Shown here piece by piece: positions 16,201 to 26,597 of a DNA stretch of 64,000 nucleotides. The DNA comes from Parabacteroides sp. AM08-6. GTDB taxonomy: Bacteria; Bacteroidota; Bacteroidia; Bacteroidales; Tannerellaceae. The stretch spans positions 129,318 to 193,317 of the forward strand of contig NZ_QRMP01000004.1 of NCBI RefSeq assembly GCF_003473295.1, given 5' to 3'. Both the position numbers and the translations under genes were made by a program. The notes beneath the pieces are model-generated. The model searched no databases. It was not told where the DNA came from and was given only the letters and a program-made list of their open reading frames with translations. Positions within the stretch are counted from its first letter, which is position 1. Every line of letters starts with the position of its first letter.

Positions 16201-18068
16201 TTATCCCTTTTATATGTTCCATTCACACCCACCTTTTTACTATTATCCGGTAGTATCCCCGGATGAACAAGTCCAAACCAAACCAATCCGAACAAGCCCG
16301 CATTCCAACCCTGTAATTGGAAACCTAGGTTTTCGCCTGTCAAACTATTTATATGCTCGTTGGGCGACCAATCACCGGAATCAACCAAATCAGCATGTGC
16401 CACCCGTTTTATTAAATCAATTGCCTCCGCACTACGTCCCATCCGAATGCGCGACCAGCAATCCATAAAACTCACCCAAGGCCAGACAGCCCCATTGTGA
16501 TACGTGGCCGGTGCATAACCGAAACTAGCCGGATAATAAGGAGAAGTCTCGCAGATACCATATTTCGTCAGACTCTTCTTGTTCAGAGCTTCAATTATTT
16601 TCTCCGCCCGGTCTTCCGGTACGACATCAAAAAGAATACCGATAGTCTGGTCTTGCAAAAGTTTATCGTTTACCGTTCCGTCCCGCCATATCTGGCAATA
16701 ATATTCACCGTTCCACAAGCCACCTTTCCCGGTAGGTTTATTTACGGAATCATATCCTTTCCGATAAGCAGTCTCATATTTCCGAAGGCTTTCCGAGTCT
16801 TCGCACTCTTTACTCAAATAAATCATTTGCCGAAGGGCAGCTAAGTAAATCAAACAAGAAAAAGGAGAATATTTACGTCCCTCCACCCCTTTGACATCTT
16901 TCCAATCGCCCCAGAAAGAAATCTGCGCCGGCAAACCGCTATTCGTATCGTCCCGGCCGATAAGCCAATCCATCGCTTTCCTCAAAGCTGGCCACCAAGC
17001 ATCAAGTCCGTCACGATTATGATAATATTGATAAAAACGAGTGGCGCGAAGAATAAAGAAGGCATTGATGTCAAGATCATCATTACGCTCAATCAGAGGC
17101 AGAATAGTAGTCGGTATCTTGCCGGAAGGTTGTTGATAATGAATACTTTCTTCTATCATCTGTTGCTCGGTATCTTTGAAGAGAACAAGGTGCAGCCATG
17201 AAGTCCAATAACTGTCGCGCTGGTTCAATTCACAATACCCCATCGTCAGGACATCTCCCTTCCGGGTTCGTTTCGTCAGAGATATACCGGGTATCATATA
17301 CCAGCGGAGATAGGTATCGAGTTCCTCATCGCCCATTACCGGAATAGCCTCTTCAAAACAAATAGTTTTATCTTTTAGAACGGACCAGGTACAGAAACCG
17401 TAAACAGACAACTCATCGACATTGCGGAACTGATTGGCTGTCGCCCATTCCGAATCGTAGAAAGCAAGCAGAATACGGAGTTGCTTCTTCTCTCCGGCTT
17501 TCAATGAGACAGGAATCTGCCAGTTACCATCCACCCAACGAGTTTCTACATCAGCATCAATCCGACAAAGCCCCTTTCGGCAGTTTTCGGTCAACACTTC
17601 ATCCGGATGGGCGGTCAGTGTAAATGTTTCATCGGCCGAGGTCGAGTTTGTACAGGTAACTTCAAGCATCAAAAGAGGCAGCGAAGAAGTCTCCGGGTCG
17701 TTAATGCCCAGCGGACAGAAGGTTTCTACCACAAGAGTTGAATTTATTGATGGGGAAGCACTGTAAGTATTCTTCACAAAAGGAAATCGACGTTGTACAG
17801 TCTTTTTCCCAAATCCGGAAAGAAGATGATTCCGTCCATCCTTCTCTACTCCAAAAAGAATGTTTCCACGGCCGGACAACCAATCGCCCAATTTCCCCGG
17901 ATTTTGCATGATATCCCCATACAAGTCACCTGTAGCGGAGGCGTTAACTGTCAGAGCAAAATTAGCAACAGGATAACCGTCCGGTATCTTTTTTTCACCA
18001 GGTACACCAGCCTGGCATTCTATCTTCATTAAAAGACAAAAGGTAATTAATAAGAAGATTCTCATCAT
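16197..18068 (-). CDS. Exported six-hairpin glycosidase-like protein
   Basis: 623 residues with a signal peptide (hydrophobic residues 4-13, cleavage near CQAG). The N-terminal half is beta-rich. The C-terminal half resembles an (alpha/alpha)6 barrel with motifs seen across six-hairpin glycosidases: ELNQRDSYWTSWLH, SFWGDWKDV, NGAVWPWVSFMDCW and GWNAGLFGLVWFGL. Acidic residues in the first two motifs are candidate catalytic residues. I cannot place it in a numbered GH family. It lies between the GH110 gene and the PAP2 gene on the same strand, suggesting use of the same or a related host glycan. Confidence 0.6.
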   Translation of the reverse strand: MMRIFLLITFCLLMKIECQAGVPGEKKIPDGYPVANFALTVNASATGDLYGDIMQNPGKLGDWLSGRGNILFGVEKDGRNHLLSGFGKKTVQRRFPFVKNTYSASPSINSTLVVETFCPLGINDPETSSLPLLMLEVTCTNSTSADETFTLTAHPDEVLTENCRKGLCRIDADVETRWVDGNWQIPVSLKAGEKKQLRILLAFYDSEWATANQFRNVDELSVYGFCTWSVLKDKTICFEEAIPVMGDEELDTYLRWYMIPGISLTKRTRKGDVLTMGYCELNQRDSYWTSWLHLVLFKDTEQQMIEESIHYQQPSGKIPTTILPLIERNDDLDINAFFILRATRFYQYYHNRDGLDAWWPALRKAMDWLIGRDDTNSGLPAQISFWGDWKDVKGVEGRKYSPFSCLIYLAALRQMIYLSKECEDSESLRKYETAYRKGYDSVNKPTGKGGLWNGEYYCQIWRDGTVNDKLLQDQTIGILFDVVPEDRAEKIIEALNKKSLTKYGICETSPYYPASFGYAPATYHNGAVWPWVSFMDCWSRIRMGRSAEAIDLIKRVAHADLVDSGDWSPNEHINSLTGENLGFQLQGWNAGLFGLVWFGLVHPGILPDNSKKVGVNGTYKRDK

Positions 18069-18157
18069 ATTTACATCTTAATTAATACTACTCGCTATCA
18101 CAATACCACCCGCCATTATTCATTTTGTCTTGTTGAACAAATCATACAGGTCAACCT

Positions 18158-19966
18158 TTATTCTTCAATTCTCATATCTACACTCTCATCAAAACCTCCT
18201 TCAAATTGATTATCCTCAACCTTTATATCTACCACCCGCTGGAAAAACAAACGATATTTGTTCCAATGGAAAGCCGGATAATCGTGGTTTTGCCGAATAA
18301 TATTATTCCGAAACACCAGACCGTCTACCGACTTGGCATACACGATTGGTCTGTCGAAAGTGTCGAATTCGTTATTCTCAATCACAATACCACTATGGAA
18401 ATATTTTTTCTGGTCTTTCAAATCGGGTATTTCGGGATAAATGGAAATGACAGCATTTGTGAATTGAAACATATTGGTAAGGGAATTGATAAACTTGTTA
18501 TCGCGTATCAGCACATCACGGCAAGCACCGGTCTCGAACCAACCGTTGCAATCACCACACAGCAGAATAGCCGTACCCGAAGTATGGTCAAATATATTCT
18601 TTTCGACTACTGTCTTTTTCGGTGTACTGAACAAGGAACCACGAGCACGGTTATTGCGGACGATATTATCAGCGAAATAAACTTCAGGTGTCCATTCGAG
18701 GTTCTCGATACCAAAAGTGCCGGTTTCGCTAATAACAGGGTCCACGGGCTTTTCGAAAGTAATTCTGAATAGTTTGGCTCCATGAGGGCTTGGACAGTCA
18801 ACAGCCTGAATGGAAGCGATACGGTTAGGCGTACCTATCAGCTCCATTGTCCTAGAATCGATATATTGGACACTATCGCCGGAATACCCCCAATCGAAAC
18901 CGTATGCTTGCGGATGCATATATTCACCTATCAAGGTCTTATCATCTACCCGTTCCTTTACTTTCAGATAAGTACCATGTACATTAATGGCATCGTCCAT
19001 CATACCTTCATACAGTCCGTTCACTGAAATAATCTTCCCTTTGCAACCGGAGAAATGAGTAGCATCCGCCTGCGTAGTAAAATAGCGGGGGTCCTCCTTA
19101 CCACGAAGGCAAACAGAGAATTTATCCAAAGTGATATTTTCACTCATTTGTGCCAGCAATCCCATACCTTCGGCATAATGCACCCGGATATTTTCCAATC
19201 GGGTATTTTTATCGTGAGAAACAAAAATACCCGGAGTAGGACGTCCGTACCCACGCATGGCAACTACTGTTCCAGGAATTAGTTTTTTATTCATCCAAGG
19301 AGCTTTAATCTTACGGGGCGATAATTCAGTCACGTTACGGCTCCCGACAGCTATATCGCTAGTTGTATACACCAATCGTTTGGTATCTCCCTCGAAAGCA
19401 ATACCGAAGCCGGAGACATGTTCCCAGCCCTCACCTTTTGCCACAAAGGCACTGTCGCGAATTTCATACTGTACCCAAGGGGCGACTTCGTATGTTATCA
19501 TACCATTCACCGTATCGTTTTCCAAGACTTTCACCTGGCTGATATGCGGATTCTCAAAGTCAATACTAAAATTCCTCAAGGTGCAATTTTCTGAATGAAC
19601 CAAAGAAACAGGGAGCATTCGTCCGTGAAATATCAGTTCAGAACCCTGCCCGTCGAATATTACATTCTTCATCGACTCGAAAGGCAACCCTACATATTTA
19701 GGATTATCCTGATCATGATTGGATATAAAATATTCGCGCTCAGATGCACCTTCCGGATAAAAATCATAACGTCCTTTCGGCAAAACAATTACAATGGAGT
19801 TCGATTTATCAGAAGCAACGATGTCCTGCAAAGCTTTCGCTATTAAAGGGGAAGCATTTTCTTTTGTATCCGGCTTCAAGCCATAATCCGCCAAATTATA
19901 AGATTGTTCAGTACAAGCGGAGAATAGAACAGTTAACAAAAATGAGAAGAAGATGTTTATTTTCAT
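18158..19966 (-). CDS. GH110 alpha-1,3-galactosidase, lipoprotein
   Basis: 602 residues with a lipobox (LFSAC, Cys18). The protein is a right-handed parallel beta-helix of the GH110 family: YGLKPDTKENASPLIAKALQ near the N terminus, NVIFDGQGSELIFHG, MMDDAINVHGTYLKV (Asp pair) and DGLVFRNNIIRQNHDYPAF. Studied GH110 enzymes remove terminal alpha-1,3-galactose, including from the blood group B antigen or linear alpha-gal, by an inverting mechanism. It is the first gene of the minus-strand set that continues with a six-hairpin glycosidase and PAP2 phosphatase. Exact specificity (GlaA or GlaB type) cannot be read from the sequence. Confidence 0.85.
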   Translation of the reverse strand: MKINIFFSFLLTVLFSACTEQSYNLADYGLKPDTKENASPLIAKALQDIVASDKSNSIVIVLPKGRYDFYPEGASEREYFISNHDQDNPKYVGLPFESMKNVIFDGQGSELIFHGRMLPVSLVHSENCTLRNFSIDFENPHISQVKVLENDTVNGMITYEVAPWVQYEIRDSAFVAKGEGWEHVSGFGIAFEGDTKRLVYTTSDIAVGSRNVTELSPRKIKAPWMNKKLIPGTVVAMRGYGRPTPGIFVSHDKNTRLENIRVHYAEGMGLLAQMSENITLDKFSVCLRGKEDPRYFTTQADATHFSGCKGKIISVNGLYEGMMDDAINVHGTYLKVKERVDDKTLIGEYMHPQAYGFDWGYSGDSVQYIDSRTMELIGTPNRIASIQAVDCPSPHGAKLFRITFEKPVDPVISETGTFGIENLEWTPEVYFADNIVRNNRARGSLFSTPKKTVVEKNIFDHTSGTAILLCGDCNGWFETGACRDVLIRDNKFINSLTNMFQFTNAVISIYPEIPDLKDQKKYFHSGIVIENNEFDTFDRPIVYAKSVDGLVFRNNIIRQNHDYPAFHWNKYRLFFQRVVDIKVEDNQFEGGFDESVDMRIEE

Positions 19967-20077
19967 ACAATATACGTTTTACTGATTATTACATCAATTA
20001 GCCTACAAAGTAACAAAAAACAAACATAAATTACTATTTTAAAATCGACAGAAACGAAACAATACCTGACAAACAGG

Positions 20078-20108
20078 TTGGCTAAGGCAGAGATTATTCA
20101 TATATTTG
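20078..20108 (+). promoter_or_regulatory. Promoter of cysS
   Basis: TTG (20078-20080) and TATATTTG (20101-20108) are separated by 20 bases, a good match to Bacteroidota -33/-7 elements. The ATG of cysS is 27 bases downstream. Confidence 0.7.
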
Positions 20109-20135
20109 CCACTCTAAAAGAAACAAAAACAAATT

Positions 20136-21614
20136 ATGGAACATCCATTAAGTATTTACAACACACTCACAAGAAAGAAGGAACAGTTCATCCCGCTGCA
20201 CGAACCGCACGTGGGTATGTATGTTTGTGGCCCTACTGTCTATGGAGATGCTCATTTGGGACATGCCCGCCCGGCCATTACATTCGACTTGCTGTTCCGT
20301 TATCTTACGCATATAGGATACAAAGTACGTTACGTACGCAATATAACCGATGTCGGCCATCTGGAACACGATGCGGACGATGGCGAAGACAAGATTGCCA
20401 AGAAAGCCCGCCTCGAACAGCTCGAACCGATGGAAGTGGTCCAGTATTACCTGAACCGTTACCACCATGCCATGGAAGCACTCAATGTACTTCCACCCAG
20501 CATCGAGCCACATGCTTCGGGCCATATCATCGAACAAATCGAACTGGTCAGGAAGATATTGGACAACGGCTTTGCTTATGAGAGCGAAGGTTCCGTTTAT
20601 TTCGATGTGGAAAAATACAACAAAGCGCACAATTACGGTGTACTTTCCGGCCGTAACATTGAAGATATGCTGAATACGACCCGCGCATTAGACGGTCAGG
20701 ATGAAAAGCATAATACCATCGATTTCGCACTTTGGAAAAAGGCACAGCCGGAACATATCATGCGCTGGCCATCTCCCTGGAGCGATGGCTTTCCCGGTTG
20801 GCATTGCGAATGTACGGCAATGGGTAAAAAGTATCTGGGTGAACATTTCGATATTCACGGTGGTGGCATGGACCTGATTTTCCCTCATCATGAATGCGAG
20901 ATAGCCCAAGCCGTCGCTTCACAGGGCGACGACATGGTTCATTACTGGATGCATAACAATATGATTACCATCAACGGGCAGAAGATGGGGAAATCGTTAG
21001 GCAATTTCATCACACTGGAAGAATTCTTTTCCGGCAGCAACAAGATATTGCATCAGGCTTATTCACCTATGACTATCCGCTTCTTTATCCTCCAAGCACA
21101 TTATCGCAGCACAGTGGATTTCAGTAATGAAGCGCTACAAGCCGCCGAAAAAGGACTGGAACGCTTGATGGATGCTTACAATCATCTGACGAAACTGAAA
21201 GCTTCAGATGTTTCGACGGTCGACGTCAAAAATTTGCGTAATAAATGCTATGATGCCATGAATGACGACCTGAATTCACCAATTGTCATCGCGCATCTGT
21301 TTGATGCTACCCGCGCCATCAACTCGGTAAAAGACGGGAAAGAAACTATTTCGGCCGAAGACTTGAAAGAGTTGCAAGACGTATTCCACACGTTCGTTTT
21401 CGATATCCTCGGAATGAAAGACGAAGCAGCCTCTGCCGGCGGCAACAACTACGAGGCATTCGGCAAAGCCGTAGACCTGCTGCTTACTCTTCGCCAGCAA
21501 GCGAAAGTAAACAAGGACTGGGCTACTTCGGACAAGATACGTAACGAACTGACCGCCATGGGCTTCGAAATCAAAGACACGAAAGAAGGTGCCGAATGGA
21601 AACTGAATAAATAA
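20136..21614 (+). CDS. cysS: Cysteine-tRNA ligase
   Basis: 492 residues, full length. A class I synthetase: HLGH (40-43) is the HIGH motif, KMGKS (283-287) the KMSKS motif. Zinc-binding cysteines are seen in YVCGPTVYG (Cys31) and GWHCECTAM, with HHECE completing the site. It charges tRNA-Cys in the cytoplasm. The thioesterase gene starts 1 base after the stop, so the two are co-transcribed. Confidence 0.97.
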   Translation: MEHPLSIYNTLTRKKEQFIPLHEPHVGMYVCGPTVYGDAHLGHARPAITFDLLFRYLTHIGYKVRYVRNITDVGHLEHDADDGEDKIAKKARLEQLEPMEVVQYYLNRYHHAMEALNVLPPSIEPHASGHIIEQIELVRKILDNGFAYESEGSVYFDVEKYNKAHNYGVLSGRNIEDMLNTTRALDGQDEKHNTIDFALWKKAQPEHIMRWPSPWSDGFPGWHCECTAMGKKYLGEHFDIHGGGMDLIFPHHECEIAQAVASQGDDMVHYWMHNNMITINGQKMGKSLGNFITLEEFFSGSNKILHQAYSPMTIRFFILQAHYRSTVDFSNEALQAAEKGLERLMDAYNHLTKLKASDVSTVDVKNLRNKCYDAMNDDLNSPIVIAHLFDATRAINSVKDGKETISAEDLKELQDVFHTFVFDILGMKDEAASAGGNNYEAFGKAVDLLLTLRQQAKVNKDWATSDKIRNELTAMGFEIKDTKEGAEWKLNK

Positions 21615-21615
21615 A

Positions 21616-22023
21616 ATGACAATACACGAATTTCTTCAAGGCGACAAGTTCGCCTTATTAGCCGGTGTTGAGCTGTTGGAAACCGGCAACGGATATGCGA
21701 AAGCTCGTATGGAAATAAAGCCGGAACACCTCAACGGGGGTGGGGTCTGTCAGGGAGGTGCTATCTTTACCTTGGCAGATTTAGCCTTTGCTGCGGCAAC
21801 AAACAGCCACGCTCGTCTGACTCTATCCATTACCTCCAATATAAACTTCTTCAAAGCGGAAAGTAAAGGTTATTTGTATGCCGAAGCCCGTGAAGCATTC
21901 AGCCACAAAAGACTGTCAAACTGTGAAGTACGAATCACAAACGAAGCAGGTGATTTGATTGCCACATTCAACGGAACAGGCTATCGGAAAGAAACGGAAC
22001 TACCGTTCGCTCCCATAGAATAA
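21616..22023 (+). CDS. PaaI-type hotdog thioesterase
   Basis: 135 residues, the usual length. The hotdog-fold motif is HLNGGGVCQGGAIFTLADLAFAAATNS, with the Gly-rich turn and the acidic residue (Asp in LADLAF) that acts in PaaI-like enzymes. It hydrolyses acyl-CoA thioesters; the natural acyl group is unknown. Translationally coupled to cysS by spacing. Confidence 0.85.
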   Translation: MTIHEFLQGDKFALLAGVELLETGNGYAKARMEIKPEHLNGGGVCQGGAIFTLADLAFAAATNSHARLTLSITSNINFFKAESKGYLYAEAREAFSHKRLSNCEVRITNEAGDLIATFNGTGYRKETELPFAPIE

Positions 22024-22307
22024 ATCTTATCTATTTCGTCGAACGTCCGCATACAGCATATCTGATACCGGCCGACGTTCCGGATGGCCTTCCCAGCAGG
22101 AACGGGTTCGTCAGTTGGCAGAATCGCTTGCGGACAATGAAATGATTGTTATGACACTGGAATAAGGTCTCAAAAAGTCTTAAGGATTTCGGGAGAAAGA
22201 CTTACGTTTTTCCCCGAAAAGCCTTACGGCTTTAAGAAGAATAGTCACCACTCCGCACAGCTAAGGCCATACCGAAAAGAGAAAAACGACCGGCAGAATA
22301 AAAATAA
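22024..22307 (+). other. Intergenic stretch with a possible coding remnant and a terminator
   Basis: In one frame, about 22034-22166 reads as protein-like sequence ending SGWPSQQERVRQLAESLA and MIVMTLE before TAA (22164-22166), but no start codon or recognisable family precedes it. It may be the 3' remnant of a lost gene or chance. The stretch ends with a hairpin terminator. Confidence 0.25.
22175..22212 (+). terminator. Likely terminator of the cysS-thioesterase operon
   Basis: AAGTCTT (22175-22181) pairs with AAGACTT (22197-22203), followed by ACGTTTTT. It closes the plus-strand unit before the convergent minus-strand genes. Confidence 0.5.
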
Positions 22308-23192
22308 TTAAGGACGGGGAATGACGAAACGCGAACTAAGCGGATAACGCAACCCTTTAGATGATTTATAATAAACCTCCACAGCCCCAATCTTAAGTTT
22401 GGCACGTATCTTGACCGGAATATGATTTTCATCATCACCTATCCATATCTCGGCAGCTTCCTTACTCTGAGTAAAGGCATCGTCAAAGATGTCTATGTAG
22501 AAATGGCGGGTGCGATACTTGAGCGTTTCACTACGTTCCACAATCTGCTGGCCGGTATAGCGAAAGCTGACATTAATCCGGTCACGACCGATAGCTACCT
22601 GAAAAGGAAATTCGTCGCCATAATTCATCTCGTCCCAATCCAGCGAACGAAGATATAAAGTGGCTCCTAACATATCGAACATATACTGCGCGGAAGAGAC
22701 GAGAGTCGTATCGATTTTGGTACGAGTCGGAGTATAACGGTGGGAATGTGCAACGATATTTTCTTCATCATACGAAAACTTAATATCATCTATCAGATAA
22801 TAGTCATTTTCGTTTACACGCTTTTCACTCCGAAGCAGTAGCATGTCCGGAGTAAAATAACAGTCTAACGTATCACGCATCCGATACACCTTTTCGAACA
22901 AACCCGTGGTATTGAAAAGCAAACAGTAATGATAGGCCGGTTCGTTCTCATATTCCACCTCTTTGATAGACAAACTGGCTTGTCCTGCACGCGGCATCAG
23001 CAAACCCCACTTGAAGTATAGTTCATACCGTACTTCCTCTCCGGATTTGATACGTTCCTCAACAGGTATATTCTGCGCTCCCGTCACACCGACCAGCAAC
23101 AACAACAGGAGTGTCAACCAAAAACGGTCGAACTTAGAACGGCAAAGCCATATTGCCGACTCCGGAACTTTTTGAAGATTGCTGTCCTTCAT
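22308..23192 (-). CDS. DUF3108 family exported protein
   Basis: 294 residues. The first 25 residues are polar, then comes a strongly hydrophobic segment (about 26-38) ending in TGAQN, a likely signal peptide. The mature part follows DUF3108: EEVRYELYFKWGLLMPRAGQASL, YRMRDTLDCYFTPDML and EAAEIWIGDDENHIPVKI. Function of the family is unknown; it is expected in the periplasm. The start overlaps the end of the upstream Big_5 lipoprotein gene by 59 bases. Overlap of this size is unusual but no later ATG retains the signal peptide, so the start is kept with some doubt. Confidence 0.8.
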   Translation of the reverse strand: MKDSNLQKVPESAIWLCRSKFDRFWLTLLLLLLVGVTGAQNIPVEERIKSGEEVRYELYFKWGLLMPRAGQASLSIKEVEYENEPAYHYCLLFNTTGLFEKVYRMRDTLDCYFTPDMLLLRSEKRVNENDYYLIDDIKFSYDEENIVAHSHRYTPTRTKIDTTLVSSAQYMFDMLGATLYLRSLDWDEMNYGDEFPFQVAIGRDRINVSFRYTGQQIVERSETLKYRTRHFYIDIFDDAFTQSKEAAEIWIGDDENHIPVKIRAKLKIGAVEVYYKSSKGLRYPLSSRFVIPRP

Positions 23193-25053
23193 CTTTATAG
23201 TTTCTCTTCTTTTTAGTTACTTCCTTAGGTTTATTTTTTGTTATCTCAAGCGGTTTCTGCTTATATAACGGTATCGAACGGTAGTTCCATGGGATTGTTT
23301 CGTCCACATCCCAGTTCTGCGTTATTTCATATACCTTAGGCGAATAGAATACCTCTTCCGGTTGCCGCTTCTCGGCATAATTCCCAGGATCCCATTGCCC
23401 ATTATTATTTAAGTCGACAACTATGCGAACATAATATTTAGCAGGCTTAAGGTCCATAAAAAGAGCTCCGCCATCTTTCACAGGGACTTTCCGGACAGGG
23501 GCATCACTGGTTGAAAGTAGTTCGGCATAGGCCGTCGTATCCACGCCTTCTATAGTGACATACAAGTTCCCGTACTCATCCTTATTCTTTATCTTAAATT
23601 CACCGGAATATTTATCATTCCACTTCCCATATAAACTGGTAATAACAGTGGAATCTACTCTCAAACGATACTCTTCGCCGTACTTCCAAGGTCGAAGAAT
23701 AAAGAAATTCAGGCTATTAGTTGTATCAGGGAAGAAATCGAAATCGATTTCATTCCAGATTGTATCCGTCTTCTGATCAAGAGAGAACATCTCCTTGTTT
23801 ATGTCAAGAACCGGCTCATCGAAAGTGATAGAGACCGTATCAAAAATATCCATCGAACTGGGAGCATCCACCAGCATACCAAGGAAGACAATCGGTTCGG
23901 GCTCATCATCCTTCTTCTTTTTCTTCTTTTCAACCGGACGTTTACGCATTACAAGCGTCAAGGTATCCGTTTGCGGACGGAGAATATTTAAAGAGTCGCT
24001 CTTGGGATAGGTCACTTGCATTTGTAATGTATCTTGCTTCCATACCATCGAGTCGGTCAACCAATAGTTGACACTTGCACCTCCATCAGTACGTTGTACA
24101 AAATACCAACTGCTATCCTCTGGAGCAAAATTGAGCGGGACAGGTACGGGAATCGTATCCAGTTCGGTATTGAAACGCAATGTAAAATACCTTTCATCCA
24201 AACGTTCAGGTTTCACCATATACTGACGTACAAACTTTTCCTTAAAAAGCCGCAATACGACATCCTCAGGCAGAAAGCGCGTGAACTCGACAGTACGGAT
24301 GGTATCGATAGTCAGACTGTCTTTCCAAGTTGTATCCTGCCGGGTTGCCAACTCGAAAGTAGGGACAATAACGGAGTCCAGAAAAGCAATATCTTCACCG
24401 GGCTGGTCAAACTTATAATCACGGTTCACATCATTCAAGGCGAACAAGCGATAAGTTCCCGGCGCAATGTTACGGATAGTAAAATGCCCTCTATCGTTGG
24501 TTCGTGAAGTACGTACAAACGGGATATTCACAAATGCGGAGTCTGCCAGGTTACTGTGCAGACCAATCGTTATACCTGGCATCGGTTCCAAGTTCTCGGC
24601 ATTAAGCAAAACTCCCGATATCTCAAGCGAGTCTATTACGTCACCGGTAGAAAAGGCAAAAGAGAAGTTCTCAAATACATTCTTTTCATTGTTATCAGCA
24701 ATCGAATTGGTGAAGTCGATTGTATATGTAGTATTCTCCTTCAATGTATCTTTCAGCTCGACGACTACCTTTCTTCCTGCCGAACGGATAACAGGCATCT
24801 CTATTTGGGGGGGCGTAATGATTACATTTTCCGAAGGTTTATCTATCTGTATCAGCTCATCAAATATAATTTCAATCTTTTTCCCTTTGTAGTTGGTCTG
24901 GTTAGGAGACGGCAAGCTACCGATAAACCTGGGCGGTGTTTCATCATACGGTCCTCCGTTCGGGCTACCTATATTGGCACACGAATAGATGAAAATCAGG
25001 AGAACTGTTCCATACAACAGCCGCAATGAATTACGTATATATCTATTATCCAT
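23134..25053 (-). CDS. Big_5 (SbsA Ig-like) domain lipoprotein
   Basis: 639 residues with lipobox YSCANIG (Cys25). The N-terminal part is the Bacteroidota Ig-like module ANIGSPNGGPYDETPPRF, followed by KIEIIFDELIQID and DTLKENTTYTIDFTNSIADNNE, typical of Big_5 domains. Several further beta-sandwich domains and a transthyretin-like stretch (PGITIGLHSNLADSAF, GHFTIRNIAPGTYRLFALND) follow. A lysine-rich tail closes it. A surface or periplasmic structural role is likely; no enzyme motif is seen. It forms an overlapping pair with the DUF3108 gene. Confidence 0.8.
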   Translation of the reverse strand: MDNRYIRNSLRLLYGTVLLIFIYSCANIGSPNGGPYDETPPRFIGSLPSPNQTNYKGKKIEIIFDELIQIDKPSENVIITPPQIEMPVIRSAGRKVVVELKDTLKENTTYTIDFTNSIADNNEKNVFENFSFAFSTGDVIDSLEISGVLLNAENLEPMPGITIGLHSNLADSAFVNIPFVRTSRTNDRGHFTIRNIAPGTYRLFALNDVNRDYKFDQPGEDIAFLDSVIVPTFELATRQDTTWKDSLTIDTIRTVEFTRFLPEDVVLRLFKEKFVRQYMVKPERLDERYFTLRFNTELDTIPVPVPLNFAPEDSSWYFVQRTDGGASVNYWLTDSMVWKQDTLQMQVTYPKSDSLNILRPQTDTLTLVMRKRPVEKKKKKKDDEPEPIVFLGMLVDAPSSMDIFDTVSITFDEPVLDINKEMFSLDQKTDTIWNEIDFDFFPDTTNSLNFFILRPWKYGEEYRLRVDSTVITSLYGKWNDKYSGEFKIKNKDEYGNLYVTIEGVDTTAYAELLSTSDAPVRKVPVKDGGALFMDLKPAKYYVRIVVDLNNNGQWDPGNYAEKRQPEEVFYSPKVYEITQNWDVDETIPWNYRSIPLYKQKPLEITKNKPKEVTKKKRNYKDEGQQSSKSSGVGNMALPF

Positions 25054-25210
25054 TCAATCTCTATTTAAAGTGAGTCTGACAAACACGCGCAAAAATAGGG
25101 AAAAATCCGGTGAATATTAGTGATATATAAGGTTATTAATCAATCTTTGCATTTCATGTGTCTATCTGCCTGTTAGCCGGATTAGCACGCTATATGTTTC
25201 AATATAATAC

Positions 25211-26488
25211 TTACACGGGATATATCCCGCTTTTCAACATCCGAAAGCCAATCCGGCAATACAAACATTTCTTCTTCTCACAATATTCGCGTTTTAACTG
25301 GATAAGGGCTTGAGTATCGCATGCATTACTGACAGAAATACCGGCATTACAAAAGGTTGAAACGATAGTATTCTTTTCAGGCGGAATAGTTTCCAACAGG
25401 CGAGTGGCACGGTCGCAATACTCCGGTAACTTATTGTGAAGCCCGTAAGCAAAAAACATCGGAACCACCGTATTGATAAGGAGAATGTTCAATGTATTCT
25501 CTCCAATAAGCTTTGGTTTAGGAGCCGAAGCACAACGGAAATGGTAATGTGTTGTCCAATAGTCTGAAGGAGTGATACGAAAATACTCTTTAATTCCGCC
25601 TATACTTCCGGCATGAAGAATTGACGAAAACAACGTATCATGTTGTACCCAAAGAGCCGCCAACTGTGCCACTTTCAAATAAGGGAAGTTCACCGGACGA
25701 ATACGAAGGTTCTTAAAAACAGAAGCATCCAAAGGGATAAGAGAAAATTTGTAAGCCAAGAACTGATACTCGCGCTGCAAGAGGCGATAATAAGGGTCAT
25801 CGTTTTCCTCCGTAAGCATTCCGGCCTGTCCGAACAGCATCGCTTCCACCTGCGAAGAACTGCCTCGCTGTTTTTGTACGCAACGTAAAGGAAGGCTTTT
25901 GGCAAGACGTTCGAAAGCATCATTATTGACCCCAAAACCAAAGTTACGGGTTAAAATAATATAAAAGACTTCATTCCAATCGTCCTTATACTGCTCCAGC
26001 AAAGTCAGGATATCATGTGTTTTCCGTTCAAGGCGTTCACTCAGCAGGACAGCCAGCCAAGAAGAGATATGCATTGAATCAATCTGAGGGATATAATTGA
26101 GGCAAGGTAAAGAAGCTTCCCGATAAAGAAGCCAGTCAATACTACGCGAAACTGTCTCCGGAACAGTCAGGACCAGTTGCGGGACGAGCTCTCCTGTCGT
26201 ACGTGTCACTTCCATATCATTCAACCCTGTAACATGAAGGACTACGGTATCATAAGCTCTGTTCTTGTCATGACCATGCAGTAACCAGTCTGAAGCCTTA
26301 TCATGTATTTCCACACTTCCGGCCCAGAGTGTTCCGTCTATTTTTATTTTTGCATTGAAGAAATCGGGACCCGCATCCGTGTTCTGTATGCCGGGGTCGA
26401 TGACTTGGAGCAGACGTCCGTCGGTGGTAGTCAATGGGGTGGCTACATAAAGTTTGTATTTCCAAACATAGTGTAATAAACGTTCCAT
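25211..26488 (-). CDS. DUF2851 family protein
   Basis: 425 residues, usual length. Motifs of the Bacteroidota DUF2851 family are present: MERLLHYVWKYKLY at the start, NTDAGPDFFNAKIKIDGTLWAGSVEIH, DTVVLHVTG, and a C-terminal cysteine cluster CEKKKCLYCRIG. The GPDFFNA/EIH pattern resembles a PD-(D/E)XK nuclease core (D, E and H/K residues), but this is inference. Cytoplasmic, without signal. Divergently transcribed from dapB, whose promoter is in the 109-base gap. Confidence 0.85.
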   Translation of the reverse strand: MERLLHYVWKYKLYVATPLTTTDGRLLQVIDPGIQNTDAGPDFFNAKIKIDGTLWAGSVEIHDKASDWLLHGHDKNRAYDTVVLHVTGLNDMEVTRTTGELVPQLVLTVPETVSRSIDWLLYREASLPCLNYIPQIDSMHISSWLAVLLSERLERKTHDILTLLEQYKDDWNEVFYIILTRNFGFGVNNDAFERLAKSLPLRCVQKQRGSSSQVEAMLFGQAGMLTEENDDPYYRLLQREYQFLAYKFSLIPLDASVFKNLRIRPVNFPYLKVAQLAALWVQHDTLFSSILHAGSIGGIKEYFRITPSDYWTTHYHFRCASAPKPKLIGENTLNILLINTVVPMFFAYGLHNKLPEYCDRATRLLETIPPEKNTIVSTFCNAGISVSNACDTQALIQLKREYCEKKKCLYCRIGFRMLKSGIYPV

Positions 26489-26535
26489 CTTCTTTCAGAG
26501 TTAAGATTTATGGTCCAAATCTAATCATTATTCTT

Positions 26536-26543
26536 TATATTTG
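26536..26543 (+). promoter_or_regulatory. -7 promoter box of the dapB-lepB operon
   Basis: TATATTTG matches TAnnTTTG and lies 54 bases before the dapB ATG. Confidence 0.6.
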
Positions 26544-26597
26544 CACTCTAAAGGCTAAAGTATTAGCTATATTATTCATTTTATATTGGATTAAGAT

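Noticed and set aside
15403..19966. A polysaccharide utilisation locus around GH110
   Set aside because: No SusC/SusD pair or sensor gene lies nearby, so a PUL is not claimed.
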